A stretch of 64,000 nucleotides of DNA from Temnothorax longispinosus (taxonomy: Eukaryota; Arthropoda; Insecta; Hymenoptera; Formicidae), in the NCBI RefSeq assembly GCF_030848805.1, contig NC_092368.1, positions 11,875,780-11,939,779 on the forward strand, in the 5' to 3' direction. A program made the position numbers and the translations under genes. Shown one piece after another: positions 10,991-23,004 of this stretch (position 1 is the first letter of the stretch; each line of letters opens with the position of its first letter). The notes beneath the pieces are model-generated. The model saw nothing but the letters and a program-made list of their open reading frames with translations, was not told the DNA's origin and searched no databases.

Positions 10991-11637
10991 TAAAGAGAGA
11001 AAGTTTGTTTGATTGTCTGTTTGTTCGCGAACTAATCATTCATTAATTGACCAAATCTTAAACAATTATATATGAAATAGGGATTGAAATTTCCGGACAT
11101 GGTGACCATAAGTTTTGATTTTTTGTTAGGATGTTCTCCGAAGTGATTGAATAATTTTAACATGAGATTCTGTAGTTTGTTTGATTATCTGTTTGTTTGC
11201 GAACTACTCATTCATTAATGGACCAAATCTTAAAGAAGTATGTATGAAATAGAGATATAAATTTCCGAGCATGGCTACCATGGGGTTCAATTTTTTGTTT
11301 TGTGACAATCAGAAAAAAAATTTTTAAACAATTTTCTTGAAACCGGTGCAAAATTTTTTTAATTTTTCGGGGATTGCGACAATGGGTTTGATTTATACTT
11401 GAGCTGTAGTGGGGGAACAGTAAACATCGTTTCAGAAATCGGCCTGAAATGAGCATCTTTTTGCGATCATATTGCATTAATGAACCAATTTTATTGCTTC
11501 GATCAAAGTAGGAAAACAAAAAACATCATATATCCAGAAGTGTTATAAATAAATATAAAAGTAAAAAAATAAGACCAAAAAAATGAGAATAAAAAAATAG
11601 GAACTGTGGGCGAAGCCGCGGGGCTGGCTAGTAAAAT
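10991..11637. repeat. Non-autonomous repeat with GTTCGCGAAC and GCGAAGCCGCGGGGCT ends
   Basis: Starts at the foldback boundary with TTTGATTGTCTGTTTGTTCG. It contains two tandem units of about 165 bp (near 11,003 and 11,165) with the motif CCAAATCTTAAA...TATGAAATAG, and ends GGGCGAAGCCGCGGGGCTGGCTAG. The ends match the element at 12,714-13,916 in opposite orientation. It is a common type of insect repeat whose class I cannot assign with certainty. Confidence 0.5.
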
Positions 11638-12160
11638 ATATTTTGTTAGTTTTATATTAAATATTTAAATATGTTTTTTTGCTTTAAAGAGAATTTATAT
11701 TATATAATTAATATTATTTTTCCAGATTAAAATATCCTCTTATTATGTGTTAAAATTTAATATAATAATAATTATATTATTAATTAACAATTATATTTCA
11801 ACGATTCAATTCGATTCGCTTCGATTTGAATGAAATTTTGTCGATTCGATTCAATTCGAATTCGAAAGAGGAAATAAAATTCGAATTGATTCGATTTAAC
11901 ATAAAAAATCCTCTATTTGCACATCTCTAGTATATAATATATATAATATCAAACATTTTAAAATAAGCGTATATACGACTATATAAAGTCTTGATTTGAC
12001 ATTTCTTTTTTTTGCATAAGTATATAATGATGTCTTAGAGATTAAGACTTATATATACTCGTACATACGCAGCAATCTGTAGTCTTGAAATAAGATATAT
12101 ATTACGTTAAACAAAGAAAACTTGAATAAAGTCATTTATATAGTTCAACCAATAACTATT
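11638..12160. other. AT-rich stretch without genes
   Basis: No coding potential. At 11,800-11,934 there are degenerate TTCGATT/AATTCGAA repeats ending GCACATCTCTAG, which mirror the block at 1,575-1,640. Confidence 0.5.
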
Positions 12161-12713
12161 ATCACACAAATAACTATTATCTAACTTAACTCAAATGACA
12201 TGTATTTAAAAAAAAAATTTTAAATCTTTATTTTCTTCTTCACAAAATTATATTATCTAATTTAACTCAAGTGACATGTATATCAAAAAAAGATGTGAAA
12301 TTTTTAACATAAATTGCGCCAATTTAATAGAAAATATGTATATTGCTTTGAAAAATAATTGTTATGCAACTACTTTAAAGAAATAAAATCCAAGTGGTAT
12401 CTTCGTATTCCTATTCTAACCCAAGTAGTAATAGCTCTTCTTAATTCTCTTTAATAAATTTTTAATATTACAAAGAATAATTTTAATTACAAAGAAATAT
12501 TTAATTAAAACAAAATAAATAAATTTTTCTTGTAAAAAAACTTGGCGCTGCTAGACTTTGAAATTTAAACATTAAAATTTAAACATTAGTACTAAGATTT
12601 TTGATTGAATAAAAAAATAATAAACATAATTTAGGAAAGAATGCGACAGGAGTAAAAAAGCAGCGCCAAGTTTTTTTACAAGAAAAATTTATTTATTTTG
12701 TTTTAATTAAATA

Positions 12714-12811
12714 CTAGCTGGTTACCCGGGCTTCGCCCCGGAGGACATATGTAATAAGTAACATATGTAATAAGTAACATATGTAAGACACGCAAATAGT
12801 CTCTCTCTCCT

Positions 12812-12871
<60 letters not shown>

Positions 12872-12994
12872 TTTCTCCCACTCTCTCCCTCTCTCTCTCC
12901 CTCTTCCTCTCTCCCTCTCTCTCTCTCTGTCTTTTCCTCTCTCTCTTCCTCTCTCCCTCTCTCTCTCCTTCTCCCTCTCCCTCTCCCTCTCCCT

Positions 12995-13057
<63 letters not shown>

Positions 13058-13916
13058 CCTCTCTCTCTGGAAAATTTCGTAACCGATTTCCAAAAAGATA
13101 CCGGTTCTCAAAAAGATCGGTAACGAAAAACTATACAGTTTATAGCACTCTCCGGGAAATTCTACCCTTGTTTTATATACAATTCTTTAAAATTTGATCA
13201 ATTATTTCCCGAAAAATTTGTCAAACTTCTGATACCAGTTTCCAAAAAGATCGGTAACAAAAAATTATATACTTTATAGCACTCCCCGGGAAATTCAACC
13301 CCTATTTTATGTACAATTCTTTGACATTCAGTCATTTGGAACCGGTTTCCAAAAAGATCAATAACAAAAAATAGTACACTTTATAGCACTCCTTGGGAAA
13401 TTTTCCCCTTACTTCATGTATAATTCTTTGAAATTTAATCAATTATTTCCTGAAAAATTGGAAAAATTAAAAAAACCGGTTTCCAAAAAGATCGGTAACA
13501 AAAACTGTACACATCATGGCGCTCCTCATAAATATTCTACCCTTACTTCATATACAATTCTTTGCGATTCGGTCAATTAATTTCCAAAAAATTGGAAAAA
13601 TTTCTAATACCGGCTTCCAAAAAGATCGGTAACAAAAAATTATACACTTTATAGCACTCTCCGGAAAATTCCACCCCTGTTTCATACGTAATTCTTCGAG
13701 ATTCGGTCGATTATTTCCCAAAAAATTAAAAAAATCGGTTTCTCCAGAAAATCGGTAGCAAAAAACTATACACTTTATGGCACTCCCCGGGAAATTCTAC
13801 CCCTATTTCATGTACCCTTGATAAAAATTCGGTCCACTAACGAATGAGTAGTTCGCGGACAGACGGACGGACGGACGGACGGACAGACAAACAGTCGGGT
13901 TTTATATAATAGTATG
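12714..13916. mobile_element. Insect repeat with GGCTTCGCCCC head and ACGGACGGAC tail
   Basis: Begins CTAGCTGGTTACCCGGGCTTC and ends in a GGAC/AGAC tandem tract followed by TTTTATATAATAGTATGA. The interior is a CT-rich microsatellite (12,799-13,068) and a tandem array. It belongs to the same family as 10,991-11,637 by its two end motifs. The large negatively stranded Arg/Glu frame in the microsatellite is low-complexity and not a gene. Confidence 0.55.
13070..13840. repeat. Tandem array of ~130-bp units
   Basis: About six imperfect copies of a unit containing GTTTCCAAAAAGATCGGTAAC, TATAGCACTCCCCGGGAAAT and CCCTATTTCATGTACAATTC. Fragments of the same unit recur near 62,335-62,420 and, in part, at 49,360 and 49,510, so it belongs to a dispersed repeat family. 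Confidence 0.8.
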
Positions 13917-14597
13917 ATTTGTATTTTGTACTGTTACTTCTTTAATTCTTTGCAATTTAAATAATTTTTTGTAATATTAAAAATTTGTTAAAAAGAATTA
14001 AGAAGCTATTACCACTTGGGTTAGAATAGGAAGACCCTTGAATAGGAATACGAAAATACCACTTGGATTTTATTTCTTTAAAGTAGTTGCATAACAATTA
14101 TCTTTTAAAGCAATATGCATATTTTCTATTAAATTGGCGTAATTTAATTTAAAGATTTTACATCTTTTTTTGATATACATGTCACTTGAGTTAAGTTAGA
14201 TAATATAAATTTGTGAAGAAGAAAATAAAGATTTCACTTTTTTTTTTTAAATACATATGTCACTTGAGTTAAGTTAGGTAATATAATTTTGTGAAAAAGA
14301 TATAAAGCTACCACACACTTAAGTTAGATACATGTCACTTGAGTTAAGTTAGATAATATAATTTTGCGGAAAAGATATAAAGTTACCACTTAGGTTAGAT
14401 TTTTGAATTTACAAAATACATTGCGTGTACTTGGCACTTTTTTTTACCTTTTTTGAAAAAGGTAATTTTGTACTGATATCACCTATTTTGTAGTGTTAAG
14501 CAAGGGGATCTGCAAAACATTTTTATTTTTTATTTTTTAATTATTCACAAAATTAGCAATAACAACAAATACATAAAAATTAATAATATTTAAGTAA

Positions 14598-15535
14598 AAG
14601 TAAATTATACATTTCTCACAAAAATTGAAGGAACACTAAATTTATCTTTAAAAATAGGCAAAATTCAAGCAGCTGTAACTTTGTTAAAAATAAATAAAAT
14701 TTAAATTTCAAGCTTAAAACCTCTACTTTCGAAAGGTTACTATTATTTTTTAGTTTCTGCAAGTTTGGTAACTTTTGCATATAAAAAACTACGAGCTGGA
14801 CAAAATAGAAAATTTTTCTCTCACTTTGTAGGCCTGTCACGTGCAAAAAAAATCTGTGAAAATTTTCAACTTTCTAATGTGAAAGCTTGAAGTTTTCCTT
14901 CCAAAATCTTCTTTTAAAAATGTTTCTACGTGTCTGTGTTGTTGTTCTGTACAATTGTTTTCTGAGTCAAAATGAAAAAGATAAAAATCGCTAATTTTTA
15001 CATTAGTTTCATCAATTTATATCATATCTACGTTATTTAAAAAAATTTGGCAATTATACCGTTTAATAGAGTAAAGTTTCAGCTTTAAGAATCTGTTTTT
15101 TGAATTGCAATACGATGATTTCTAAGGGAGTTATGAGCAATCTAAGTCAAAAAGCTTATTTCTTGTTCAATCCGCGATAAATTAGTAACAAAAAATTGTA
15201 GAAACATTTTTAAAAAAAGATTTTGCAAGAAAAACTTCAAACTTTCACATTAAAAAGTCGAAAATTTTCGCGGATTTTTTTTGTGAACATGGCAGGCCCA
15301 CAAAGTGAAAGAAAAATTTTCTATTTTGTCCAGCTCGTAGTTTTCTATATGTAAAAATTACCAAACTCACAGAAACTAAAAAATAATAGTAACTTTTTGA
15401 AAGTAGAAATTTCAAGCTTTAAAATCCTTTTTTTAAATTTAAATTTTGTTCATTTTTAACAAAGTTACAGCTGTTTGAATTTTGCCTATTTTTAAAGATA
15501 AATTTTTTTAATTTTTGTGAGAAGTGTAGATTACT
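14598..15535. repeat. Inverted repeat with ~300-bp arms
   Basis: The left arm (about 14,598-14,905) and right arm (about 15,222-15,535) are about 85-90% complementary by eye; a shared word is AACTACGAGCTGGACAAAAT. The loop is AT-rich. No transposase is visible. It is probably a non-autonomous foldback element. Confidence 0.65.
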
Positions 15536-16660
15536 TAAAGAATTGGTAATTTGTCAGAGAAAAATATCTAGTTTGTGAAAGTTAGTATTTAGGTAAATAT
15601 AAATTAATTTCTTTTGTAAACTGGTAATTAGTAGAAATAAATTCTTTATTATTAAAATAACTAATAGATAGTTCATAAAAAATAAATAACTATAGTATTT
15701 ACTTAAAAATTAATAATTAGTAAAAAATAATTATTAATTTTTTCAATAATAAATAAATAGTCTCAGATAAATTACTTATTAATCAAATATATACAGTATA
15801 TATGCGTACATCTGGAATAATTCGAAAGCTTAGTCTCCATCTTTTGAAACATAAAATAATTTTATGCCACGACAGTGAAGTGCGGAATACAAGTTACTGA
15901 AAAAAATGTTCAAAAGACGAATCTTTAAATAAATTAGCAACCTTTAAATAATTTGAAAAGATAACACAAGATGTTAAATAAAATGTACTATTTGACAATA
16001 ACTTCTAAAGTAACAAGTTTAATCTACGGTGACCTAAATTTAAATGTGAAAAGAAATCAAATTATTTCAATAAGTTCTAGAATCGTCCCTAATCAGAAAT
16101 AGATATTAGTCACGTAGAAATAAATTTCCTAATTCGTCTGAATTATTCGATACAAATGTTCTAGTTTAAATGTAACACTACTTTGTAAAATGTTAAGTTA
16201 TTGTTTTCTCTACTCTACGATCAATATAGCAATCTTTATAAATTTCTTTCTTTCTAAATATAAATATTCTACACAATCGGAAAACTATTTTACAACATGA
16301 GTAAAAAACGAAGTCAAAAAGTGAAATAATCAATTTTGATGCGATTAAAGGGGATCATCAATGGCGATTGTATTAAACTCTAGTCCATACTGACTAAGAA
16401 TCACGAATTATGCGTGAAAATTATAGAGTTTCTTGACAACTCTTATATACAGATGGATTCAAGTGTTTCTAGCTTCATCTAGTCCCATGCTACTTGTTCA
16501 GCATGTCCGTTCATTACCAGTTCTTTAGTAAGGGAAATTAGCTTTAAAAAAATGCAATTAATTTCAATTAGTTTGCGCTTCTGCAAAAAGATTCTCGAAG
16601 ATTGGATAATAATAACTACTTACCCTATAATTTTGTATCATAAAATAAATATTTGCATAA
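15536..16660. other. AT-rich stretch, nothing recognised
   Basis: No open frame of note, no tRNA-like sequence and no long inverted repeat was seen. Confidence 0.5.
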
Positions 16661-16666
16661 ATATTA

Positions 16667-17393
16667 GTTTAAATGCGACCTTCAATCTGAGCTTGAGCAG
16701 CAACTCCCTTTGAGGAACAATTTTGTACCACATTATAAGCTTCTGTCGACCATTTACCTGCAAAGGAGTAACATCAAAGTATAATTACATATCCAAAAAT
16801 AAATAATTTTGAGATGTATAATCTGGAATAATAGTACATATAACGTCAATGTATAGTTACCGTTCTTTGGCTGAATATTTGCTAAAAAGATTTCGATGGC
16901 TTGGAAGGGTAGGCTCAAATAATTATATATCAATAGCCTACATTACGAATTACTAAACTGCCAGTAACCACCGTGATCGAGTAATCGTACTGCGCTTCTC
17001 TCTCCTGATGGATCTGGACGTTCAATGCATCCTCTAATCCATTTGTCGCTCCAATATACAGCCACGTAATCATCCTCTACAAAGTAAAAATGTATTGTAT
17101 AATCAGAATATCCTAATTTCTTTTTTATTCAACGTATTAAGATTATATCACTTACTGTTCTATATCACTTATTGTTCAATACATCTGGAACTGGCAGCAA
17201 TTCATTGTTATACCAACCAATACATTATGCTGTTTTCCAAATTTTGCAAAAGGAGAAATGATGAATGAGTCGGAAGCTGAACAAAGAGCCAATTTGGCTT
17301 GACAGTGTGAGAGATATTAATGTCATTATTAACACTCTCAACCAGGGACAGGGGCCGTTGAATCGGGACATTATACACAATTTCTTCGATCAT
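16667..17393 (-). pseudogene. Broken AKAP1/Spoonbill-like Tudor-domain fragment
   Basis: Read on the minus strand. One piece (17,208-17,390) contains HTVKPNWLFVQLPTHSSF. A second (about 16,861-17,079) contains DDYVAVYWSDKWIRGC, VRLLDHGGYW and LPFQAIEIFLANIQPKN. A third (about 16,667-16,757) contains KWSTEAYNVVQN. This order matches a single Tudor domain and its C-terminal extension, as in AKAP1 (an RNA-binding mitochondrial anchor). Plausible splice sites remain (acceptor at 17,080; donor near 16,860; acceptor at 16,758). However, the first piece shifts frame near 17,212, the middle piece has an in-frame TAA, and the last stops early. I therefore call it a decayed duplicate. The parent could be another Tudor protein. 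Confidence 0.6.
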
Positions 17394-17569
17394 CTCGGCT
17401 ATTTTGTCGCGATATATATATATTCACGCCAAACCGCATATATAACATCGTGTTATTTTTACATTTCAGAAAATTATTTTTCATATTAACTCAATAGGCG
17501 TTAAACTTGCATACATAAGTGAATCTCGCGTTTTATGTAAAATAAGAAACCGGTAATCTAACCTATACT

Positions 17570-18594
17570 ACGTTTACGCGAGCGTTAGAGTTCGGCTCGA
17601 GTCTTCGCGCCGGCCGGACGTGTCTGAGCTTGCTTCTGTGCGGTGAGGTTTTAGGTTAACTGTGCGGTCGTCTGTGTTTCCCTGTGGGAACGACTGTGCG
17701 TGGTGTGCCTTCCCGGTGTCGGACCCGGGTTTTTCGCGGCTCCCCCCTCGGAGGGGGAGCGTTCCTGGCGAGGCGATGGACGCGAACTTGCTTGAGAGTG
17801 ATATCTCGATTCGTGTGTCCGGTGCGATGTCGACGGAGAACAATTCGTTGTCTCTGGACGAACGGGCCTTCGACGAGTTTGCGCGAGGTGTTTCTCAGGA
17901 TTCCCCCCGGCCGGGGACAACGTATCGTGGAGGGTCTTCTGCGAAAAGACTCAGGGAGGAGGAGGACACGTCCCCCGAGGACACTGGCGCGAAGAAGTCG
18001 CCTTCCCCGCAGGATGTGGATATGGAGGAGAGTGACGAGGGGGATCTCCGGGGGGAGTCCCCCGAACACGACGAGGAGTCCGGGACGGACGAGGCGCGGT
18101 CGGGCGCCACACCGACGATTCGTGATGAACAATTAGAATCACGTGATATGAATCTTGCAGTCGCTACTGTTCCCGACGATCTAAACAGAGAGTATTATAT
18201 TGTGAAGGACGACACGCTTACGGCACGTGATCCAAATATTGACGATCATCGCTTTCAGAAGCCTGTGAAATTTGACGACGATTTCCCAGGCAGGGCGTGC
18301 ATTGTTCTTCGCCTGCCTCAGGATCAGACCACGATAAAAAAAGGAAAAAACTTGATAAAAATATGGATGATTTTAAATGAACTAACTATAATTCCTGTGT
18401 CTGTTACGATGATTAATCACTATTCCGCAGAAGCGGTGTTTAAGGATATCTACGATGCCAACTCGGCCCTCGAAAAGATTAATTTGCTCAAGAATCCAGT
18501 CAAACTCACAGCTAATATTGAACAGAGAAACGTAATATGTAAGGGAGTTATCTCTGATTGGCCGTCGTCCATACCGGCTCTGTGGGATAATATA
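17570..18594 (+). mobile_element. Second related non-LTR retrotransposon, 5' part, cut by gap
   Basis: A GC-rich 5' UTR with the same hairpin as the first copy (17,739-17,760) is followed by ORF1. The sequence ends in 500 Ns at 18,595. ORF1 is clearly homologous to that at 3,326 but divergent, so the two are distinct lineages rather than recent copies. The 5' boundary at about 17,570 is set by the jump in GC content. Confidence 0.8.
17776..18594 (+). CDS. Partial retrotransposon ORF1
   Basis: An open frame of 273 codons running into the assembly gap. The N-terminus is acidic and Ser-rich. From about residue 165 it matches the central domain of the first ORF1, for example GKNLIKIWMILNEL and ICKGVISDWPS. 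The zinc knuckles would lie in the gap. The start was chosen at the ATG 15 bp after the UTR hairpin, the same layout as in the first copy. Confidence 0.8.
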
Positions 18595-19094
18595 NNNNNN
18601 NNNNNNNNNNNNNNNNNNNNNNNNNNNNNNNNNNNNNNNNNNNNNNNNNNNNNNNNNNNNNNNNNNNNNNNNNNNNNNNNNNNNNNNNNNNNNNNNNNNN
18701 NNNNNNNNNNNNNNNNNNNNNNNNNNNNNNNNNNNNNNNNNNNNNNNNNNNNNNNNNNNNNNNNNNNNNNNNNNNNNNNNNNNNNNNNNNNNNNNNNNNN
18801 NNNNNNNNNNNNNNNNNNNNNNNNNNNNNNNNNNNNNNNNNNNNNNNNNNNNNNNNNNNNNNNNNNNNNNNNNNNNNNNNNNNNNNNNNNNNNNNNNNNN
18901 NNNNNNNNNNNNNNNNNNNNNNNNNNNNNNNNNNNNNNNNNNNNNNNNNNNNNNNNNNNNNNNNNNNNNNNNNNNNNNNNNNNNNNNNNNNNNNNNNNNN
19001 NNNNNNNNNNNNNNNNNNNNNNNNNNNNNNNNNNNNNNNNNNNNNNNNNNNNNNNNNNNNNNNNNNNNNNNNNNNNNNNNNNNNNNNNNNNNNN
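18595..19094. other. Assembly gap (500 N)
   Basis: Exactly 500 Ns, so the true size is probably unknown. It cuts the second retrotransposon. Confidence 1.
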
Positions 19095-19751
19095 GCGTCG
19101 CGTAAAAGAGTCACGGTGCGGTCTCGCTTCGCGTGTACTTGGCGCGAGACACTACCGTGTCTCTTGATAATCGCAAATTTTAACAACACAATTAAAAAAT
19201 AAACGTTTTATAGAGTAAAAATATTGTTAATATAGTAGTTTAATTATAAATCTTTATATTATATTTATGTAAAATTTAAAAAAATAATTCAATAAATCTG
19301 GTCATTATATTTTGTATGTTATATATCTACACAAGTATCTGCTGTTTAATGTTCTGTGTATTTATGTTTTTATATTGAATTGTTTATAAAAAATAATAAA
19401 ATGTAAAGAAAAGATAGAATAAACGGAAATTTTAAAAGTATTATAAAATTATTTATTGAACATGCATTGCCATACTTTTGCTATCGTATCTCTTGCTTAA
19501 TGTGCTACACTTTTTCTTATTAAAACTCAATCTAAATACGACAAATCGACTTATTATTTTTTTTATGTAACTGGTGATAATTCAAAATATGATCGGTCTT
19601 AACCTTATTAAATTTATCTATTAAAAAGATTTCAAATCTTTTATATTATCAAAATATTTCGAATAATGACGGAACATTTGTTCTAATTTCCAAAATAATA
19701 TAAATGTTTTTATATTAAGAAAATATAATGAATTTGTTGTGTAACTTTTTA
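19095..19751. other. AT-rich stretch without genes
   Basis: Just after the gap is a short inverted repeat (about 19,106-19,166: AGTCACGGTGCGGTCTCGC against GCGAGACACTACCGTGTCTC). It may be the 3' end of the interrupted retrotransposon or a separate hairpin. The remainder shows no coding signal. Confidence 0.5.
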
Positions 19752-21893
19752 CCCTGGTAACCATTCCTTTGCAATTCTGCTGTAAACTGCACGAAAAGTC
19801 GTGCACTAACTTTCGGGCAGATCATGCGTTTTCTATTTCCAACTTTGAACTATTTTTCTGTTGGCAGAAACTTGCTCTCGTCGTAGTGCAACAGAATTGT
19901 GGAAGATATGTGGTATGCTTTTACATATAGCAGAATAGTGCAAGAAATGCGGCAGATGCTTGCGCAAATCGCAGTGCAACATAATCGCGCCAGATTTGTA
20001 GCAGCGCCTACTGCTACCCATACAGCACAAAATATTTTTAAAATATTTTTTAGAAAGATTAAAATAATTTACAAAAATATTTTTTATATTTATAGCACCG
20101 CAGTGGTGTTGGGTAAGCCTTGCGTTGTATTGCTGGCGAAGATTGTCGCGAATGTCATGATTTTGCTTCGCGCTTCGCCGGAGGCCTGCTTATATTAGAT
20201 CCCAACTTAAATTTACTTGCGAGTTAGTTGTACCATTACGCGCCGCCTAGCGGCATCGTTGCAAACTAGCACATACAGCAGAATTCAACAAGAATTACGG
20301 CAGATGTTTGCGTAAAGAAGTAGAGCAGCAGAAATACAAATGATTTTGGCAGAAATAACAAAACAAGGCAAATGAGAGCTCGTTCGCGACGATGGACGGG
20401 CGACAGTAATAAAATATTACAAATTGAATAAAATATATATAATAAAGTAAACGTTTTGGTCCTTGGTTTGGACCCTCCTCAGTACATATAGCTGGTTGAG
20501 TGAATGCAGTGGTCACAAGTAGTAAAAAATGCAGTTATTCCGCTCTCCGATTATGAGAGTGTGGATCTCGTATCCTCAACGTGACTGTTACCTTAATTCC
20601 ATAAAAAGAAATAAATTAAACAAATATATATAGTCATACCTTAAAAAGTGATCACAAGAGTTACCTGACAGTCAAATTGATAAGATATACGACACCATCT
20701 CTCCGCGTAATACAATAAGTATTACGCGGCATTTTTGACTACTTGTGACCACTGCATTTCACTCGACCAGCTATATCTACTGAGGAGGGTCCAAATCAAG
20801 GACCGCAAACGTTTACTTTATTATATATATTTTATTCAATTTGTAATATTTTATTACTGTCACCCGTCCATCGTCGCGAACGAGCTCTCATTGACCTTGT
20901 TTTTTTTTATTTATCGTTATTGAGAGCGTTATCTTTGTTATTTTGGCAGAATATACCGTACATCTGATTTATCAATCAAACATTTTTCGAAATTCGTAAC
21001 GCCAAAATGGACCGTATGGCCTACATCTCACAGCACGAAGCTATAACAGTTTCACAATCTCCACTTAACTTACCAGTAATTATTTCTATAAATATTTATA
21101 ACATAAATTAAAAACAACTTTAATAATATTGATGATAATTATTTACACTTTATTTTAAAATATTTATTATAATTTTTTTAGATACTTTTATTTTCCGGAC
21201 ATTATAATATTTACAAAATATTCAACGTATATATTTCCAAAATATTTAAATCTTTTTTTATAAATATTTTATAAATATTTTATAATATTTTGTGCTGTCT
21301 GGGAGTTTTAGCGCGCTCGACTGTTCTTTTTCTGACGGGTAGATGCTGGACGCTTTTTTTTCGCATTTCTGTCACTCGGATCTATACGGCAAAAACAACA
21401 ATTTAAGCGACATTATACACTTGTGAAATTTTGCTGCAAATATGTTTCAAGAGTCTAGCACACTCGACTGCTCTTTTTCTCACGGGCAGATGCTTGCACG
21501 TTCTTTTCACGTTTCTGCCGGTCGGATCTGTACGGCAAAAACAACAATTTAAGCGACATACACTTGTGAAATTTTGCTGCAAATATGTTTCAAGCGTCTA
21601 GCACACTCGACTGCTCTTTTTCTCACGGGCAGATGCTTGCACGTTCTTTTCACGTTTCTGCCGGTTGGATCTGTACTCAAGAGATACTTCCATATTGTTT
21701 TCACATTTCTGCTACATGTTTACTTTTAACAAATAGTATAAAATTTCACCAGTAGCTTCTTACAGCAGACTACTGCAATAGTACAGTAAGTACTCGTTCA
21801 ATCACAGATATTATGCACTTTTGTCGCAATTCTGGACTGATTTCTTGCGCACTTCTTCGGGACGCATCTGAACTAGCAAACTGGTTACCAGGG
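19752..21893. mobile_element. CCCTGGTAAC-ended element, copy A
   Basis: Begins CCCTGGTAACC and ends GGTTACCAGGG. Internal landmarks are CAGCACAAAATATTTTTAAA near 20,025, its complement near 21,285, and two tandem units of about 140 bp at 21,440-21,680 carrying GGTCGGATCTGTACGGCAAA. A second copy in reverse orientation lies at 39,475-41,074. No transposase is encoded. This copy is about 540 bp longer because a further element inserted at 20.35-20.95 kb. Confidence 0.7.
20353..20945. mobile_element. Nested palindromic element with empty-site evidence
   Basis: Inverted arms (about 20,365-20,530 and 20,733-20,900; shared words GCAAATGAGAGCTCGTTCGC-like and ACTACTTGTGACCACTGCAT) surround an AT-rich loop. 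The flanks repeat ATTTTGGCAGAA on both sides. Copy B at 40,485-40,510 has the same flanks joined with no insert, so this sequence clearly inserted into copy A. Confidence 0.7.
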
Positions 21894-22266
21894 TACGTTT
21901 CAATTTTATTTGGATCCTTTTCAATGATCATATATACATTAAATCATCAAAAGGAACAAACACTTAACGCAATGCAGTATCATTGTTTATCTTAAATCAA
22001 TAATGATACTGCGTTGCAAATGTTTGATTTTTTTATTTAATGTATATACCATTGAAATATGGATCCGAAATAAATTGAAACATATGATTATATATACTGT
22101 AATATATTCCATCTCGTCAACTATGAATATATAATTGCGTATTTTTACTGCAAAGCTTCAATGGCCTTATTTATTTTATTTTATTTGGATGTAATTTGTT
22201 TGAGTCTTTTTATTTTATTTTGTATTATTAAACATTAATATTTTATATTAAATATTTAACATGCAG
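21894..22266. other. AT-rich stretch without genes
   Basis: Contains a pair of inverted words (GCAGTATCATTG near 21,973 and CAATAATGATACTGCGTTGC near 22,000). It leads into the polypyrimidine-like tract and ATGCAG acceptor before the transposase fragment. Confidence 0.4.
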
Positions 22267-22851
22267 GCTTTCAAAAGATGCTACATTTGCATTGTGTGAA
22301 AATTTACGACCACATGTGCCAGAAGCTAGGAGAGAGACTGCTATTCCACTAGAATTAAAGGTAAAATTAAATGAACTTTTATTGTATTATAATGAATACA
22401 TAAATGATTGTATTAATAAATGCATACGTAATAAATTAAAGTCATGTGTTATCAATATTTTAACATAACATTATATTTCTAACATTTTAATTATTATTCT
22501 ATTATAATTTTTTAGGTTTTAGCAACATTACACTTTTTAAGTTCAGGCTCATATCAAAGAAAGTTGGGCAAGACTTTTTCAGTTGTATGTCTCAATCCTC
22601 TATGAGTGAGGCAATTAATTTGATTGTAAATGCAATCAACATAATAATGCCACAATGGATAAAATTTCCAGTACAGCCTGATCATATTCGTGTCATTCAG
22701 GAACAGTAAGAATTAATTATTATTTTGTTATTTCTTATATAAAATAAATAATAGTTCACATAATACAGGTAAAAGACAAAAAAAGGAAGACTAAAAATCT
22801 AATAATTTTAAATTCAATATAAAATTAACATCTAGCAATGTTTTTTAGGTA

Positions 22852-23004
22852 TGATCAAGTAATAAAGTATTAAAATTAAAGAACCTAGTCCATTGTGCTG
22901 CATGTCCAGGGGGAGTTTTTTTAGTGGGTGCAAGCCCCACACAGTCCCTGAAACCGAGTCAGGGCAGTGCGCGAGGCATTTTTTTCCCCCTTCGGAAACA
23001 AAAA
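22852..23004 (+). mobile_element. 153-bp retroposon-like insertion with 15-bp duplication
   Basis: Flanked by perfect direct repeats AATGTTTTTTAGGTA at 22,837-22,851 and 23,005-23,019, and ending in an A-rich tail (GGAAACAAAAAA). The duplicated site is the 3' splice acceptor of the Harbinger exon, so the intron now has two acceptors. The long duplication and A-tail suggest a LINE-mobilised sequence. Its source is not recognised. Confidence 0.65.

Larger units (their letters stand above)
12165..14300. repeat. Large inverted repeat, split by later insertions
   Basis: The left arm (about 12,165-12,500) pairs with a right arm at about 13,960-14,290; an example is CCAAGTGGTATCTTCGTATTC against its complement. 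The right arm continues into three or four direct repeats of CACTTGAGTTAAGTTAGATA up to about 14,390. A smaller palindrome (about 12,490-12,550 with 12,655-12,713, containing AAACTTGGCGCTG) and the element at 12,714-13,916 were inserted between the arms. No protein is encoded. Confidence 0.65.

Noticed and set aside
12722..13111. Long minus-strand open frame rich in Arg and Glu
   Set aside because: It is a translation of the CT/GA microsatellite and has no real sequence complexity.
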